From Anticarsia gemmatalis (Eukaryota; Arthropoda; Insecta; Lepidoptera; Erebidae): a DNA stretch of 64,000 nt. Where the stretch lies: positions 7,417,124 to 7,481,123 of the forward strand of contig NC_134775.1 in NCBI RefSeq assembly GCF_050436995.1. The letters are read 5' to 3'. Positions 22,882 to 34,089 of this stretch are shown here, in pieces. A program made the translations under genes and the position numbers. Under the pieces are notes generated by a model that ran no database searches, had not been told where the DNA came from, and saw nothing but the letters and a program-made list of their open reading frames with translations. How positions within the stretch are numbered: the stretch's first letter is position 1; every line of letters starts with the position of its first letter.

Positions 22882-23430
22882 TTTGATTGTTAGGAACAAT
22901 ACCTATTTTACGATAAACTTAAAAATATACGAAGAAGCACTAAAGTAACACGCGACGTGCGCACAACCCTTCAACAAGATTCGTACTGGCACAACCGCCA
23001 GCGCATCCTCCCCTCGCACCCCGCTAAAAATGTCGTGAGTTAACATCGATCATTGTTATCGGACAGTCGTGGCATATACGACTTTTTTAACATGGCTATT
23101 TCAAAAACTATGAAAAAAAATTTTTTTTTGTTAATGCTACTGAAAGACAATGCTTTTTTTAGGTCAATAGTTAAATAAAACCAAAATCAAGAAAATTGCA
23201 TATCCGACCTTGTTAATAGGGACAGACGATATGTACCAATTTCACTCATACATTTACTCAGGAAATACAAAATATTAAGCATAACAATATCGACTACGGA
23301 AATATGAAATAATGTAAGGGACATTTTGGCGATTTTGAGTTATATATATTGTTGGATTCAGGATTTCAAGCTCTATCGAATAGTATATATAACATTTGGA
23401 TATCTTGAAAAAAATGTCGATTACCGCAAA
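22882..23430. other. Non-coding right flank of T1
   Basis: This AT-rich region upstream of the T1 gene should hold its promoter and right terminus (near 23097). Beyond that to 23430 I recognise no element, apart from diverged motif copies near 23200-23240 (GTCGGATATGC inverse). Confidence 0.5.
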
Positions 23431-23439
23431 AAAAAATAC

Positions 23440-23877
23440 ATACGTGGCATACGTGGCCGCACCAACAATTGATTCAGAAACTACCTAAGTAAAAGAAAAA
23501 TACGTACTGTTATCAATGGAGTGACTGGGGAAGACGCTGTTGTCAGGTTGGGTGCGCCGACTTGTTCAGTATTTGGGCCCGTAGGGTACATTATGCACGT
23601 TAACAGTGTATCGAATGTAGTGGCCAACTGTGAGGTGTTTATGTACGCAGACGATATGTGTGTCCTTTATGCCTCTAAAGATACCTCGCAGGTGCAAATA
23701 AATATACAGACAGATTTTGAAAATATAACGAAATGGGCTCACGATAATGGTATCATACTTAATCTCACCAAAACAACATGCATGCATCTTCACTCTCCAT
23801 ACAACCAAATCGCGAAAAATGTAAATATTGAGAACCTTAACATAATAGGACACACATACATACGAATGCCTTCATAA
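23440..23877 (+). pseudogene. LINE reverse transcriptase fragment (YADD region)
   Basis: The frame reads YLSKRKIRTVINGV, then a degenerate PQGSVLGP equivalent (CSVFGPVGY) and an intact YADDMCVLY box near 23645, followed by LNLTKTTCM. Motif decay shows an old copy. Its orientation and family fit the endonuclease-linker fragment at 17020-17850. Confidence 0.75.
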
Positions 23878-23944
23878 AAACAAACTAGATTGTAAGTGTG
23901 ATACGTTACAATATGTTGACAATTTTAAATATTTAGGATAATGT

Positions 23945-25281
23945 GATATAATTCTTTAGCGCAGTAAAAATCTCAAATAAACAATTTCACATGTCAAATC
24001 AAGCTGAAGTATTGAAGTATCGCACAACACGGCCGTACTGATGCCGCGCACACGCATTCCTACAGCCTTCAGGGCGAGGAGCGGCGCGAGTGTGCGCTGC
24101 GGTGCGGCGCCGGCGGCTCTCTTCAATATTCGAGCAGTTCGCTCGCGGAAGACGAAAAGTATTAGGCACCCCCAAAAAAGGCGAAATGCAGTTCAGTGCG
24201 CGTGAGTACGCAGAAATGCTGATGTGTTACGCGGTAAAGCACGTGGTACGGCAACGCACAGCGACACCCAAACGCTCGCCATCCCACGGACAGTCGCGTG
24301 ATTACCAGGGCGTACCAACGCGTGTTGGATAATCAGCCGATTGTCCCGCAGCAGGAAGGTGCCGGAAGAATGTTGCGTCTACGTGTGGTGGAAAATGTTT
24401 TGGAAGCCGTGCACCAGAATCCGCGTTTAGGTACACGTACGTAATTGAGGTAAGTGAGTGTTCATAACAATTTGCTATTATCAGCACCTGATGTTATTTA
24501 TTTATTCATTTGGGAATTATTTTTTTAATTTCGCGACGTCTAAGACGTCTAAGTAGGCACGCAGGGGTTTTTTTATTTTATGAATTTACGATTTTTTACG
24601 AGTGGGCGGCGCGTGTGCGTCTCTTTGATAGTTTGATAGTACGCTCGCGGAAGACGGAAGCTCTTCTCCGGTTTAGTTATGTCGTGTTCGTCGTGTCGTG
24701 TGTGAACTGTTGTTTATTATTACTTGTTATTGTTTCGGTTTTGTGTCGTTAGTGTTTTTATCATTATTAGTTTTGTTACTCTTATTCTCAAAGTGCAGTT
24801 GTGTTAGTGAATACGAAGAATTGTTGATGTGTTATGGTGAAGCTCGTGGAAGAATCCAAACTCTCGCCATACACCAGATAATCGCATGTTCATTGATATT
24901 GATAACAATTTGTTTTAGCACTTTCTTGTTATTGGTTACTTTTTGCTAGTATTGTTTGATTTCACGTTACATATGGGCCTGCCTACAATACAATAAACGA
25001 TACGTAAAACTGTTATCTAATGATAGCGTTGCATACAAGTGAGCGCATAGACGCGTTTGTATGCGTACCTATGTACGTACGACATGACGCGGCATGTCGA
25101 CGCTCGACGCGCCGCGCGGCGCCGCCGGATACATCGCGTTGCTCATGCTACATTGAGCGCTCAAATATGACTAACTCGTGAACCAATCATTACCGAGAAA
25201 AATGGTTGAAGTAAATTTAGCGCATGTAGTGTCACAAAATTAACACTGAAATTTTCAGTTAACCGTCGTTTACACCCTGTA
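23945..25281 (+). mobile_element. TACAGGGTGTAA-family DNA transposon copy A (left end missing, rearranged)
   Basis: It aligns with the full copy at 55148-57102. The right end 'gttaaccgtcgtttacaccctgta' is present at 25281, but the left end is absent and the unit is partly duplicated: one exon-like block around 24185-24449 and a second diverged one around 24800-24870. It adjoins a Helitron fragment at a TA dinucleotide. Confidence 0.75.
24185..24449 (+). pseudogene. HTH-type transposase exon remnant of the TACAGGGTGTAA family
   Basis: It begins MQFSAREYAEMLMCYA, which resembles the start of the insect HTH domain called DUF4817. After a frame change it reads YQRVLDNQPIVPQQEGAGR and VVENVLEAVHQNPRLGTRT, the second helix block of such proteins. 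A consensus donor GAG|GTAAGT follows at about 24449. The other copies keep only the first block. No catalytic domain is present in any copy here. Confidence 0.6.
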
Positions 25282-25473
25282 TAGCCTATAGCCTTTCTCG
25301 ATAAATGGTCTATCTAACACTGAAATAATTTTTCAAAGCGGACCAGTAGTACCTGAGATTACCGCGTTCAAACAAACAAACAAACAAACAAACAAACAAA
25401 CAAACAAACAAACAAACAAACAAACAATCAAACAAACAAACTCTATAGCTTTATAATATTAAGTAAGTATAGA
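25282..25473 (-). mobile_element. Hel-A Helitron-like fragment with (AAAC)n
   Basis: It matches the 5' half of the family in reverse and ends TATAGA at 25473. A long AAAC microsatellite lies at about 25372-25440. The 3' half with the hairpin is missing; copy A of the TACAGGGTGTAA family abuts it at TA, so that element probably inserted here. Confidence 0.75.
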
Positions 25474-25515
25474 TAAGTGCGGCGCAAGCTGACGCTCGAC
25501 TAAGTTTTTTTCGCG

Positions 25516-26569
25516 ATGGGTACACAACTTATTGCGAATGAGTTACTGGCGTTTTTGCAGCAAAAACTGGATGTGATGGATGAAGTGTCTGCCATCCAGA
25601 TATGTGCGAGTAACTTCAGTGAAGAGGACATTGCAGCTGCCAAGCTGCTATTGTTCACGACGCTGAATAAGCGCGACAAGATGGTGTCTCGCCGGCATGA
25701 CGGGACAAAGAAGAGCATCCAAGATATCATCACGCTACTCAAGGAGACCGATCCCGACGAGCACAAGCTGCCCCCTGTCACCTTCGACCACGTCGATGTA
25801 ACCAGCCTTCTGAAGGACATCGTGTCGCTGAAGGCCAGCCTTGCGGATGTGTTAGTGAAGTTAGATGCATCCCAGAATACCGTCACCGATTTTCGTAAAG
25901 AAATAAACGATTTGCGCAATGAAGTGTCGGTTTAGGTCAACACCCTCTGCGTCAGCATATTCGACGCCAGCGCATCCATCGTGTACTGTGGAGTGCAGCA
26001 CCCCCGCGCCCTCGACCCCCGCACCTGCCCCTGCGAAATCGCCCTGTGACGTCGCGCGAACCGCTCGTCCCGTCCCGCTGCCACGGCCTGCGGCTCCCGT
26101 GAAGACTCAACGAAGAGACTTTGCGAGCGTTACGGCGAGCACTGCCGTTCCCAAAACTAAATTCTTAACAAAGTATACGGGGAATGGTAACGAAGACGAC
26201 GAGGGTTTCGTGAAGGCTCAAAGAAAAAAGCGCGCCACACGAACCCAGAATCGCAGCGGTACGGCCCCTAAAGAGCCAACACCGTGCTTAAGAGCCGCGA
26301 TGCCTACCACACCGGTGTACGTCTCACGCCTGCACTACCTCACCAAGACGGAGGATGTCGTGACGTATATCTGTAAGAGGACCAAGTACCAGATGAGGGT
26401 GCAGCTGTTGGAGGCGCGCAATAACGTCGGATTCAAGTCGTTTGTGGTGCGCGTCCAAAACGACGGGCTGCCCCTCGTCATGAAGGAGGACTTTTGGCCC
26501 CAGGGCGTGGTATTCCGTCGCTTCCTCGGACTTATACCACAGGATAGCACTAAAGATATTGTCACATAG
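25516..26569 (+). pseudogene. LINE ORF1-like protein, one frameshift
   Basis: The first 139 codons (MGTQLIANELLAFLQQK...) are helical with a coiled-coil-like segment (LKASLADVLVKLDASQ). A frameshift near 25930 leads into a Pro/Ala-rich region, a basic patch, and a C-terminal RRM-like fold (VYVSRL...DVVTYICKRT...FWPQGVVFRRF). RNA-binding ORF1 proteins of insect LINEs have this arrangement. It is G+C rich compared with its surroundings. I cannot name the LINE family. Confidence 0.6.
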
Positions 26570-26612
26570 TCTTAAGTTATATTTACTAATAACAATATGT
26601 TATCTATACTAA

Positions 26613-26873
26613 TCTATACTAATATTATAAAGCTGAAGAGTTTGTTTGATTATTTGTTTGTTTGTTTGAACGCGCTAATCTCAGGAACTACTGGTCCGAT
26701 TTGAAAAATTCTTTCAGTGTTGGATAGTCCATTTATCGAGAAAGGTTTTAGGCTATATAACATCACGCTACAGCCATTAGGAGCGGAGTAGCAATGAAAA
26801 ATGTTACAAAAACGGGGAAATATTTTTTCATTCTTTCTTATGTGACGCAAGCGAAGTTGCGCGGGTCAGCTAG
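26613..26873 (+). mobile_element. Hel-A Helitron-like copy
   Basis: Complete ends TCTATACTAATATTATAAAG and GCGGGTCAGCTAG, 3' stem-loop and A^T context. The first ten bases are duplicated just upstream (26603). It lies in the 3' UTR of the ORF1-only element. Confidence 0.85.
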
Positions 26874-26965
26874 TACTAAATATATGTGTTAGTTTGTAAG
26901 GTATATATCTATGAGCCATTGAAGCTTGAAAATAAAATGATTTAGTATTATTATTTATTATATTA

Positions 26966-27990
26966 TTACTAGCTCGGAAAGGGGGTAGAGTCTTATGAGA
27001 AGAGCTCGTAAGAAACTCACGGCCACTCTTTTCAATCGCCAAAAGTTTTACAATGTGGTTGATACCATAATTGATCATTCGAGGAGCTGCCAACAATCAG
27101 CGATATAGACTAAACGTCAATTAAGGAAAATGAATGTAGCTAGGTTATTTATTAGATCATACCGTATGTTGGGAGCACCTACTAGCATGTAATAATAAGA
27201 ATATGGGCAGCAAGTGAGCACACTGGTTGTGAACATTATAGAAGAAAAAAACTGACAGTTTTATGATTAAAATCAAGTTGTACGTAACATCAACTATTTG
27301 CATCATTAATTGCCCATATTTTACAATATTTAGACCTACTGCTACTGAGTTTATACAATTTATAGCAAAGTTCCCTAATTTTAAAGAATCCTTATCAAGC
27401 GAGCGACTAATCCCAAGAGCTAATAAGTTTTCCTAACGAGATGTTCCTTAACAGCAACTTTGAATTTTGGCAGGGGTAAATCCATGATGTGCTTGGGAAG
27501 CTTGTTGAAGAAACGAATGCCGAGACCTACAAACGAACTTTGTGTAAACGATGATGGGGACCTACTAATTTGTGTATGTTTCTAGTGTTGTGATTGTGTC
27601 TATTGCTATTTGTTGTGAAAGTCCCTAAATTTTGTTTTATATACAACAAGTTTACAAGCACATACTGTGATGACACCGTCAGTATCCCTATCTGCCCAAA
27701 AAGCTCTTTCAAGGAGTCTCGCGCTCCTAAACTATAATTGCGCGAATAGCTCTTTTTTGAAGGACAAAAATAACATCTACATATATCAGCAGCCTTACCC
27801 CACAGTAATATACCGTAAGACATGACGCTGTGAAAATAACTAAAGTAAACCAGTCTTGCCGCATCCACACCAACAAACTGTCTTACTTTTCTGATTGCGT
27901 ATGCGGCGGAGCTGAGTCTCCCGAGAGATGCGCTAATTGTATAAATAATTAAAGATGAATACCACATGCGCAGAAAAGAATATAAAACTA
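26966..27990 (-). mobile_element. CR1-type LINE 3' fragment (RT C-terminus and 3' UTR)
   Basis: Minus-strand coding from about 27930 to 27420 carries GRLSSAAYAIRKVRQFVGVDAARLVYF and GARDSLKELFGQIGILTV with frame breaks. It is close to the copy at 32470-34085. The 3' UTR (27420-26970) matches the plus-strand piece at 50216-50768. Both the 5' end and RT core are missing. Confidence 0.8.
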
Positions 27991-28139
27991 TAGAAAAATA
28001 AAATGAATAAAAATTAAAATAAAATATAAACAAAAAATAAAAGAAAAACAAATTAAATTAAAATCAAATTAAATACAAATTAAAATTAATAAACAAATGA
28101 ATTGAATTAAATAATACACATTTATGTTTCTAATAAAGA
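27991..28139. other. A-rich low-complexity DNA
   Basis: The stretch is almost pure A/T with repeated 'aaattaaaat' and no coding signal. It separates two LINE fragments. Confidence 0.7.
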
Positions 28140-29256
28140 CATGATTATTATGTTTGTTATATTTTTTTTTTTATTAATGAAACAAGTAATTTGGTCTTTT
28201 TAGAACAATGATTTTGTGAAGTTCATTCCTTTTCATGGAAATGATATCAACATTATTAGTGCTAACTATTAATAGCTCTACACAATCTAGGAATTGGTGA
28301 ATTGTAGCCCAAAACCGTTGATCGAAAAGGAGGAACCATGAGCGCAAGTGCGGAACGGGGCATTCGATTCGGAGCTCTGAATCTTAATTTCCATATGAGT
28401 ACCGAGCAATCTATTTTATTATGAAAGAGTTCTTCTCTTTTCGAGCGATGATATGTTGAAAAACCTCAGTCTATCTTCATATTTTCGTACTGCATTGGAG
28501 ATACCGACTGAGAAAGCCAAGTGCCACATAAACCGTTTCTGAATTTTTTCAAGTCTGAGGATATGGGTTGAATAATGCGGTCGCCAAACAGTGGGACAAT
28601 ATTCGAGTATACTGCGCACCAAAGTATTATACAAGAGTATTTTTGTTGGAGGTTTTCGGCATATTTTACCATTTCTGATTACAAAACCTAGCATTTTTGA
28701 TGCCCTTCCTATGACACTATCCCTATGTTGTTCGAAAGTAAGTTTGTTATCTAAAGCAACACCAAGTTCTTTTATCGAATCAACCTGTCGTATGGGGTTA
28801 CCACCTATTGAGTACGATGATTCTGTACACTTTTGTTTACGAGAGAATTTAATATGGTAGCATTTATCAATATTTAGGTACATTTTGTTGTTATTGCACC
28901 ATTGGTGAATGTGGTCTAAGTCCCTTTGCAACAAAGATATGTCCTGTGTACTGTTTATAATGCGCGAAAGTTTCAGATCATCGGTAAACATGTAGGTGTT
29001 AGAATTTGAAATGGTTATTGGTAAGTCGTTAATAAATACGTTAAACAAAATTGGACCCAAATGCGATCCCTGTGGCACTCCTGAGGGATTGCTGAACACA
29101 TTTGATCTAAAACCGTTCACAACCACGTAAAAAAAACGATCAATAAGGTAGGACTGTATCCAGTCCAAGAAACTGCCAGAAAAGCCGTAGATTGATAATT
29201 TTTTGACCAGTACAGAATGAGGTACTTTGTCGAATGCCTTACTGAAGTCAGTAGTA
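28140..29256 (-). pseudogene. LINE RT fragment, Jockey-superfamily type
   Basis: The minus frame from 29256 has TDFSKAFDKVPHSV, SGVPQGSHLGPILF and a catalytic box written FTDDLKLSR (threonine for the usual alanine, both aspartates kept) near 28980. The C-terminal block follows to the stop at 28419, then a 3' UTR. About 270 codons are open. Its 5' end is cut exactly where the MITE at 29257 begins. Confidence 0.8.
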
Positions 29257-29730
29257 TACAGGGTGTAACAGACGGTCTACCGAAAATTAAAAAAAATATT
29301 CTAGACATGATTCTGGTGCTTATGGCGTTGAAAATTTTCATCGCTTTTTACTCGATTTTTCCGATTTTTTATGCGTTTTTTTTTTATTTTTCTGGTATTA
29401 TTTCGTTAATACTACACAATGCAACATGAATATGAAAAAAAACCCTCATATTACTGTTTTTCACAAAAAATAGCAGTGGAATTAGACAACATATAAATTC
29501 GCTATCAGCTGTTCGCGACCGACCACACCGCACGGCAATTTTATAATGCAATAAGCAATTTCATAGGCGTGCGTGTGGATACATCGCGTTATTCATGAAA
29601 CATTGAGCGCTCAAAAAAGACTAACTCGGGAACCAATCATTTCCGAGAAAAATGGTTGAAGTAAATTTCGCGCATGTAGTGTCACAAAATTAACACTGAA
29701 GATTTCGGTTAACCGTCGTTTACACCCGTA
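29257..29730 (+). mobile_element. TACAGGGTGTAA-family MITE, copy B (both ends present)
   Basis: It opens TACAGGGTGTAACAGACGGTCTACCGAAAA and closes with the inverse form ending ACACCCGTA. Internally it joins the first ~260 bp and last ~170 bp of the family, an internal-deletion derivative. A TA target is likely. There is no coding capacity. Confidence 0.85.
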
Positions 29731-29734
29731 TATC

Positions 29735-30189
29735 AAAAATAATGACGACAAAAAATCTGTGTCGCTGACTGTACTAAATTCGAATGCTAAAATGAGACAG
29801 CTATATGCGAATAATGGCGGCCGACGATTTAGCAGTTTATCGTCTTTGATTCAATATTATTTTGTAATTATGTTATAATATGATAGTTGGTTGAATTGAA
29901 TCATGTTCCTAAATACATAATCTAGTTTAAAGGTACATAATATACTTTATTTATCGTTTTTTTTATATCTTTAATTGATACATTGACGTTCCCAATTGGT
30001 AACAACAATGAATTATGGAATAGAGAAACAAATGGTAACATTTTTTTAGGTCTACAGTAAAAAGTTACGTAAAAAAATCTATGGCCAATAAGAGCGAATG
30101 TTAGGTGTACACCCGTGTGTACATAAAACAGACGTGCGCGCTGTGTCTTGTGTACACATGGGAGTCCAAGCGATTATAACACAATTTAC
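29735..30189. other. Unassigned AT-rich sequence
   Basis: I see no coding frame or repeat relationship to the rest of the window. It separates the MITE from the first half of the XPG-type gene and may contain that gene's decayed upstream part. Confidence 0.5.
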
Positions 30190-31085
30190 ACAACTATGAA
30201 AAGTTCCGTAGATAATGCTAAAGAATTGAATAGGAGAACATGCATCTTAACATTCGATCAACCTCTACGTGAAAGCACGGGATATTGCTTCTGCTGTTCA
30301 TTTATCTGATGAAGTACTAGTTGTTGTGAGGCTAGGCTCTTTTCATACACTTATTTCTTACATGGGATCTATTGGTTATATTATGGCTGGAAGTGGGATA
30401 AAAGAAGCTCTTTTTCTACCATATATGCTGAAAATACAATTGATCACACAGCATCTGGACATGGATATGCTAGAGCTGTACGTGCTCATACTTTATTACA
30501 CCAAGCGTTATCACAACAGATTTTTGAGATCTTATGGAACACAATACAGGTTTTGGAAATGTACTGAATGATGAAGATAACTCTATGATTTTTGAAATGT
30601 TCAACTACACTGAAATAACTGAAAACCACCAATTTTAAACGCTTACTAAAATTTTGAAAAGAAGCTACTTCAGCATGAACATAAAAATAAAACTTCAAAA
30701 CTATGGATTACTTCTTTTCGAATGGTTACAACATTGAAGAACTTCATTGCTGCGGACCGAATGGGAGATTGGAATTTACATTTGTATAGTATTGAGCTAA
30801 TGATTCCATTATTTCATGCATCAGGGCATTTTCCCTATGCGAAGGCTTCACAAATGTATCTACAAGATATGGAAGAATTACAGCATAAAATGGACCTGAC
30901 GGAGTTTTAAAAATTTTAAGAAGGTTATTTCACATCTAGGCGTTCGGATAGTTATTTTTCTGGCATTGCAAGTGATCAGACTATTAAGCAAACTTTGATG
31001 AAAGGGCTGAGTGTCGAAGGAGGTCCTTTTAAACGGGGTGCCACTGAAAGTTTTGTGTATAAATGGATCAGAGGAGCGTGGGCGG
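30190..31085 (+). pseudogene. First half of a large transposon-type gene (Academ-like candidate)
   Basis: Broken frames read LTFDQPL, KARDIASAV, VVRLGSFHTLISYMGSIGYIM, then MVTTLKNFIAADRMGDWNLHL, LFHASGHFPYAKASQMYLQDM, SRRSDSYFSGIASDQTIKQTL and GATESFVYKWIRGA. I recall this series of motifs from a widespread family of large metazoan proteins whose C-terminal half is the XPG-like unit found here at 57646-59285 on the same strand. A one-base frameshift near 30266 and several stops (for example 30907 and 30916) show decay. The order of motifs is what I remember of that family, not a search result. Confidence 0.55.
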
Positions 31086-31189
31086 TAGGTGTCAAAAAAA
31101 GTAGACACATAAAAAGTTACTCCACATATTTTAATTTAATTTTATTTATTAGTTTAATTTTCAATTTTTCAACTTAAATTACATAGTTA

Positions 31190-31424
31190 TAGTACTTACA
31201 ACATAAGTACTTAATATGTAGTGTAATTTCTACATTAAACATCACCTGCCAGTTATACACCTGCACTCAACAAAAACTGCAAGTCACATCTCAAAATGTC
31301 GCAACTTAGTGACATACAACTGACACAGACAAAACTTGAAGATAGCTTTAACAAGAGGATGGCGGAGTTGGAGGCACAGTTGCAGACTGGTGTCACCAGT
31401 TTGCAACTGTTCAATATATAAAAT
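31190..31424 (+). pseudogene. Short LINE ORF1-like start (coiled coil)
   Basis: A 5' UTR-like stretch leads to MSQLSDIQLTQTKLEDSFNK, followed by a heptad-like MAELEAQLQ and a stop after about 43 codons (start 31297). Such short Gln/Leu-rich starts occur in insect LINE ORF1s. It abuts the 3' end of the minus-strand LINE at 31441. Confidence 0.35.
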
Positions 31425-32423
31425 AATAGATACCATAAATAAATACCAATAAACTATGATAATAGTCATGATTCTGCGACTTTGTTCAGCAAGAGATCCC
31501 GAACTTTGGCCTTGAATGCCAGACGGTTAGTGGACGCCCTGATTTCGAAGGGGAGTGCATTCCATAATAGAATAGATTGAACAGGGAAGGAGGAGTTAAC
31601 AAAACCAGAGGTATGGGAGGGGCAAAGAAGAAGAAGATTGTTTGAAGAGCGGAGATGGCGATTGTGGTTATCACACAAGTATTGAAAGTGGGGAGTCAGG
31701 TAGGCTGGGGGGGTGGGGGAGGTGAGAAGTGAGAAAAGTGTTGTAAGAGCACGTAAGTTACGGCGCTCACGGATTGGCAGCCACCTGAGTTGGGAGCGAT
31801 AAGAAGAGACATGATCATACTTTCGAAGGTTAAAGATAAATCAAATGCAATTATTAAGATGCCGGTCAAGTTTATTGAGGAGATCTGCATTGAGGTCAAA
31901 GTAACACACATCACCATAGTCGATCAAAGGGATAATCAAGGTTTGTACAAGCATTGTTTTTGTCCTGGATGGCAGAAAGTTCTTAAGGCGATATAGGGCT
32001 CGCAAAGTACAAGTAACCCTACGACAAACATTTGCCACTTGGTCTCTCCAGCTAAAAGTGGAATCGATGTAAAGGCCAAGGTTTTTAACATGGGAAGATG
32101 CATGTATTGTGGTGCCATTAAACAAGATTGGAGGCATTTGCACATCCTTTAACCGGCTAATACTCCTAGGACTGCCTACCACAATAGCTTGGCACTTGGC
32201 AGGATTAACAACCAGGCCAAACCTTTCTGACCAGTTCCTGATATGATCAAGGTCAGTATTAACCGAGTCAATCGTCGTGGATAATGAGTCCACAGTTCCT
32301 TGCGAGTAAAGCTGCAAGTCATCGGCATACAGATGATACGAACACTGAAGGTTGTGAGTTTCAGCTATACTAAAATGATAATACTTAATACTATAAATAC
32401 TTATACTTATACTTATACTTATA

Positions 32424-32455
32424 CTAGCTGACCTGCGCAACTTCGCTTGCGTCAC
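32424..32455 (-). mobile_element. Hel-A 3'-terminal fragment
   Basis: Only the CTAGCTGACC end and hairpin (CGCAA/TTGCG) remain, joined to a LINE tail. In the right arm the corresponding site carries a longer copy (41118-41358). Confidence 0.7.
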
Positions 32456-32469
32456 ATTTATTTATTTAT

Positions 32470-34085
32470 TTATACACACATAGTACATAAGCTTACAGCA
32501 TAAAATCAAAAAAAAATCAAAAATCAAATCATTTATTCATTTAGGTCAAGTGCTGACGCTTATGATAGTCAATGATACAGAGAGTGAATTTACCGCCAGT
32601 TCGGAAGGTAGGGCCAATGAGAAGAGCTGGCAAGAAACTCCTGGCCAATCTTTTTAATCGCCAAATGATTTTAACAATATTTATGCTGGTATAAAACATT
32701 GATGATGTAAGTAGCTGCTACCTACCAACACTACCGAACACACTTTGGTCATAACATAAATTAAATCAATATATTAAGGTGCTAATAAACAAGATATAAA
32801 TAGTATTGGAAGCATGATGGGAGCATCTACCCACATAATAATATAAATGAAATCATAAGAGGCATTTCAAGAGCATACTGTGGTAAAGGAAGTACAGTTA
32901 GTGAAACGTAGTTGCTTAAAAAAAAAATATATAATTATGGCAGTCACCACACCCAGGACGACCAGTCACCCCAAGCAGCACCCGTTCACGAGTATGACGC
33001 GTGGACCAGCCATCACCCCCTTCGCACATATTAGAGGGAAGGGGGTGACCCGGCACACGACGCCGCCGCAAGCAATGACATTTTAGTGAGCATGACGAAC
33101 CTTGGCATGGGAGCCCACCATTTCAATGATAAAAAAGAAAAATGAATACCACTGAGACTCGTGCAAGACCTCTCTGTTACAGAGTTGAAATGACTGATTA
33201 ATGTTTATACAATGCAAAGATGTATATATAAATATATAGATATTTAATCTCGATTTCTGTAGAACGCGTAACTAACTAATCCCATGTTTTCTTATCCATT
33301 AAGTAATCGTCAACCTTATAATAACCCCTTTTAATAAGATGATCTTTAACAACTACTTTGAATTTTTGTTGGGGAAGATCCATAACACTGCTAGGGAGTT
33401 TGTTATACAACCGAACACCAAGACCTGCAAATGAGTTGTGTACTTTTTGAAATCTATTGCAGGGACCTACTAATTTGTGCTTATTTCTGGTATTAATGTT
33501 ATGAATGTCACTATTCTTAGCAAACGAATTTATGTTTTGTTTGATGAACATCAAATTCGCAAAAATATACTGTGATGCCACCGTCAGTATGCCTATTTTC
33601 CCAAATACATCCCGCAGAGAGTCCCGCGCTCCTAAGCCGTAAATAGCGCGAATTGCTCTTTTTTGAATTACGAAAATTGTGTCTATATCAGCAGCTCTGC
33701 CCCAAAGTAGAATACCGTAGGACAAAACGCTGTGAAAATAACCAAAGTAAACCAGTCTTGCCGCATCTACACCAGCAAACTGTCTTACTTTTCTTATCGC
33801 ATAGGCTGCGGAGCTGAGCCTGCCCGCGAGCTTTGTTATTTGGGTGCCCCATTGAAGCTTATTATCTAAATCTATACCTAGGAAGGTTGCGGAATTGACC
33901 ATTTCTAATACCTCACCATTTAGAACTACGTTCGTACCTAGATTCCTAGCGTTGGGCATGGTAAATCTAATGCATTTGGTTTTCCTTGAATTTAACAACA
34001 AATTGTTGGCTGTAAACCAATTGAGAACCTGTGTAAGAGCACCATTTACATCATAAATGCCAATTTGCTTATGTACCGTAATATA
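32470..34085 (-). mobile_element. CR1-type LINE, 5' truncated
   Basis: The reverse transcriptase C-terminal block runs 34085-33276 as about 270 open codons with LNWFTANNLLLNSRKTKCIRF and VLSYGILLWGRAADI, followed by a 3' UTR to an AAATCAAAA-type tail at 32500. It starts downstream of the YADD box, so it lacks catalytic residues. It belongs with the fragments at 26966-27990 and 50216-50768. Confidence 0.85.
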
Positions 34086-34089
34086 CAAT

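Larger units (their letters stand above)
17949..23097 (-). mobile_element. Large DNA transposon T1 with RNase-H-fold-like transposase gene (limits tentative)
   Basis: It contains a spliced minus-strand gene of about 745 codons related to the C-terminal remnant in the TIR element at 49062-52907. Candidate ends are ATGTTAAAAGTC at 17949 and its imperfect inverse near 23080-23097. The flanks carry halves of a LINE, which fits an insertion, but I cannot fix a target duplication. The transposon is interrupted by a piggyBac-like element and so is itself old. Confidence 0.5.
25476..26965 (+). mobile_element. ORF1-only retroelement (LINE-like, no ORF2)
   Basis: A short 5' leader, one long protein-coding region, and a 3' UTR with AAAATAAAA and a (TTA)n-like tail near 26930-26965 form a compact unit. 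A Hel-A copy interrupts the 3' UTR. No reverse transcriptase follows. Either ORF2 was deleted or this is a half-LINE moved in trans. Confidence 0.5.

Noticed and set aside
24510..24949. Leu/Val-rich ORFs resembling membrane proteins
   Set aside because: The underlying sequence is the TTATTATT-rich intron-like part of the TACAGGGTGTAA family, repeated in copies C and D with stops.
25372..25440. Regular AAAC/GTTT repeats that could look like an array
   Set aside because: They are simple microsatellites built into Hel-A copies, with no spacers.
29735..29840. Continuation of the Jockey-type LINE beyond the MITE at 29257-29730
   Set aside because: The reverse strand there does not read as RT in any frame when the MITE is removed.
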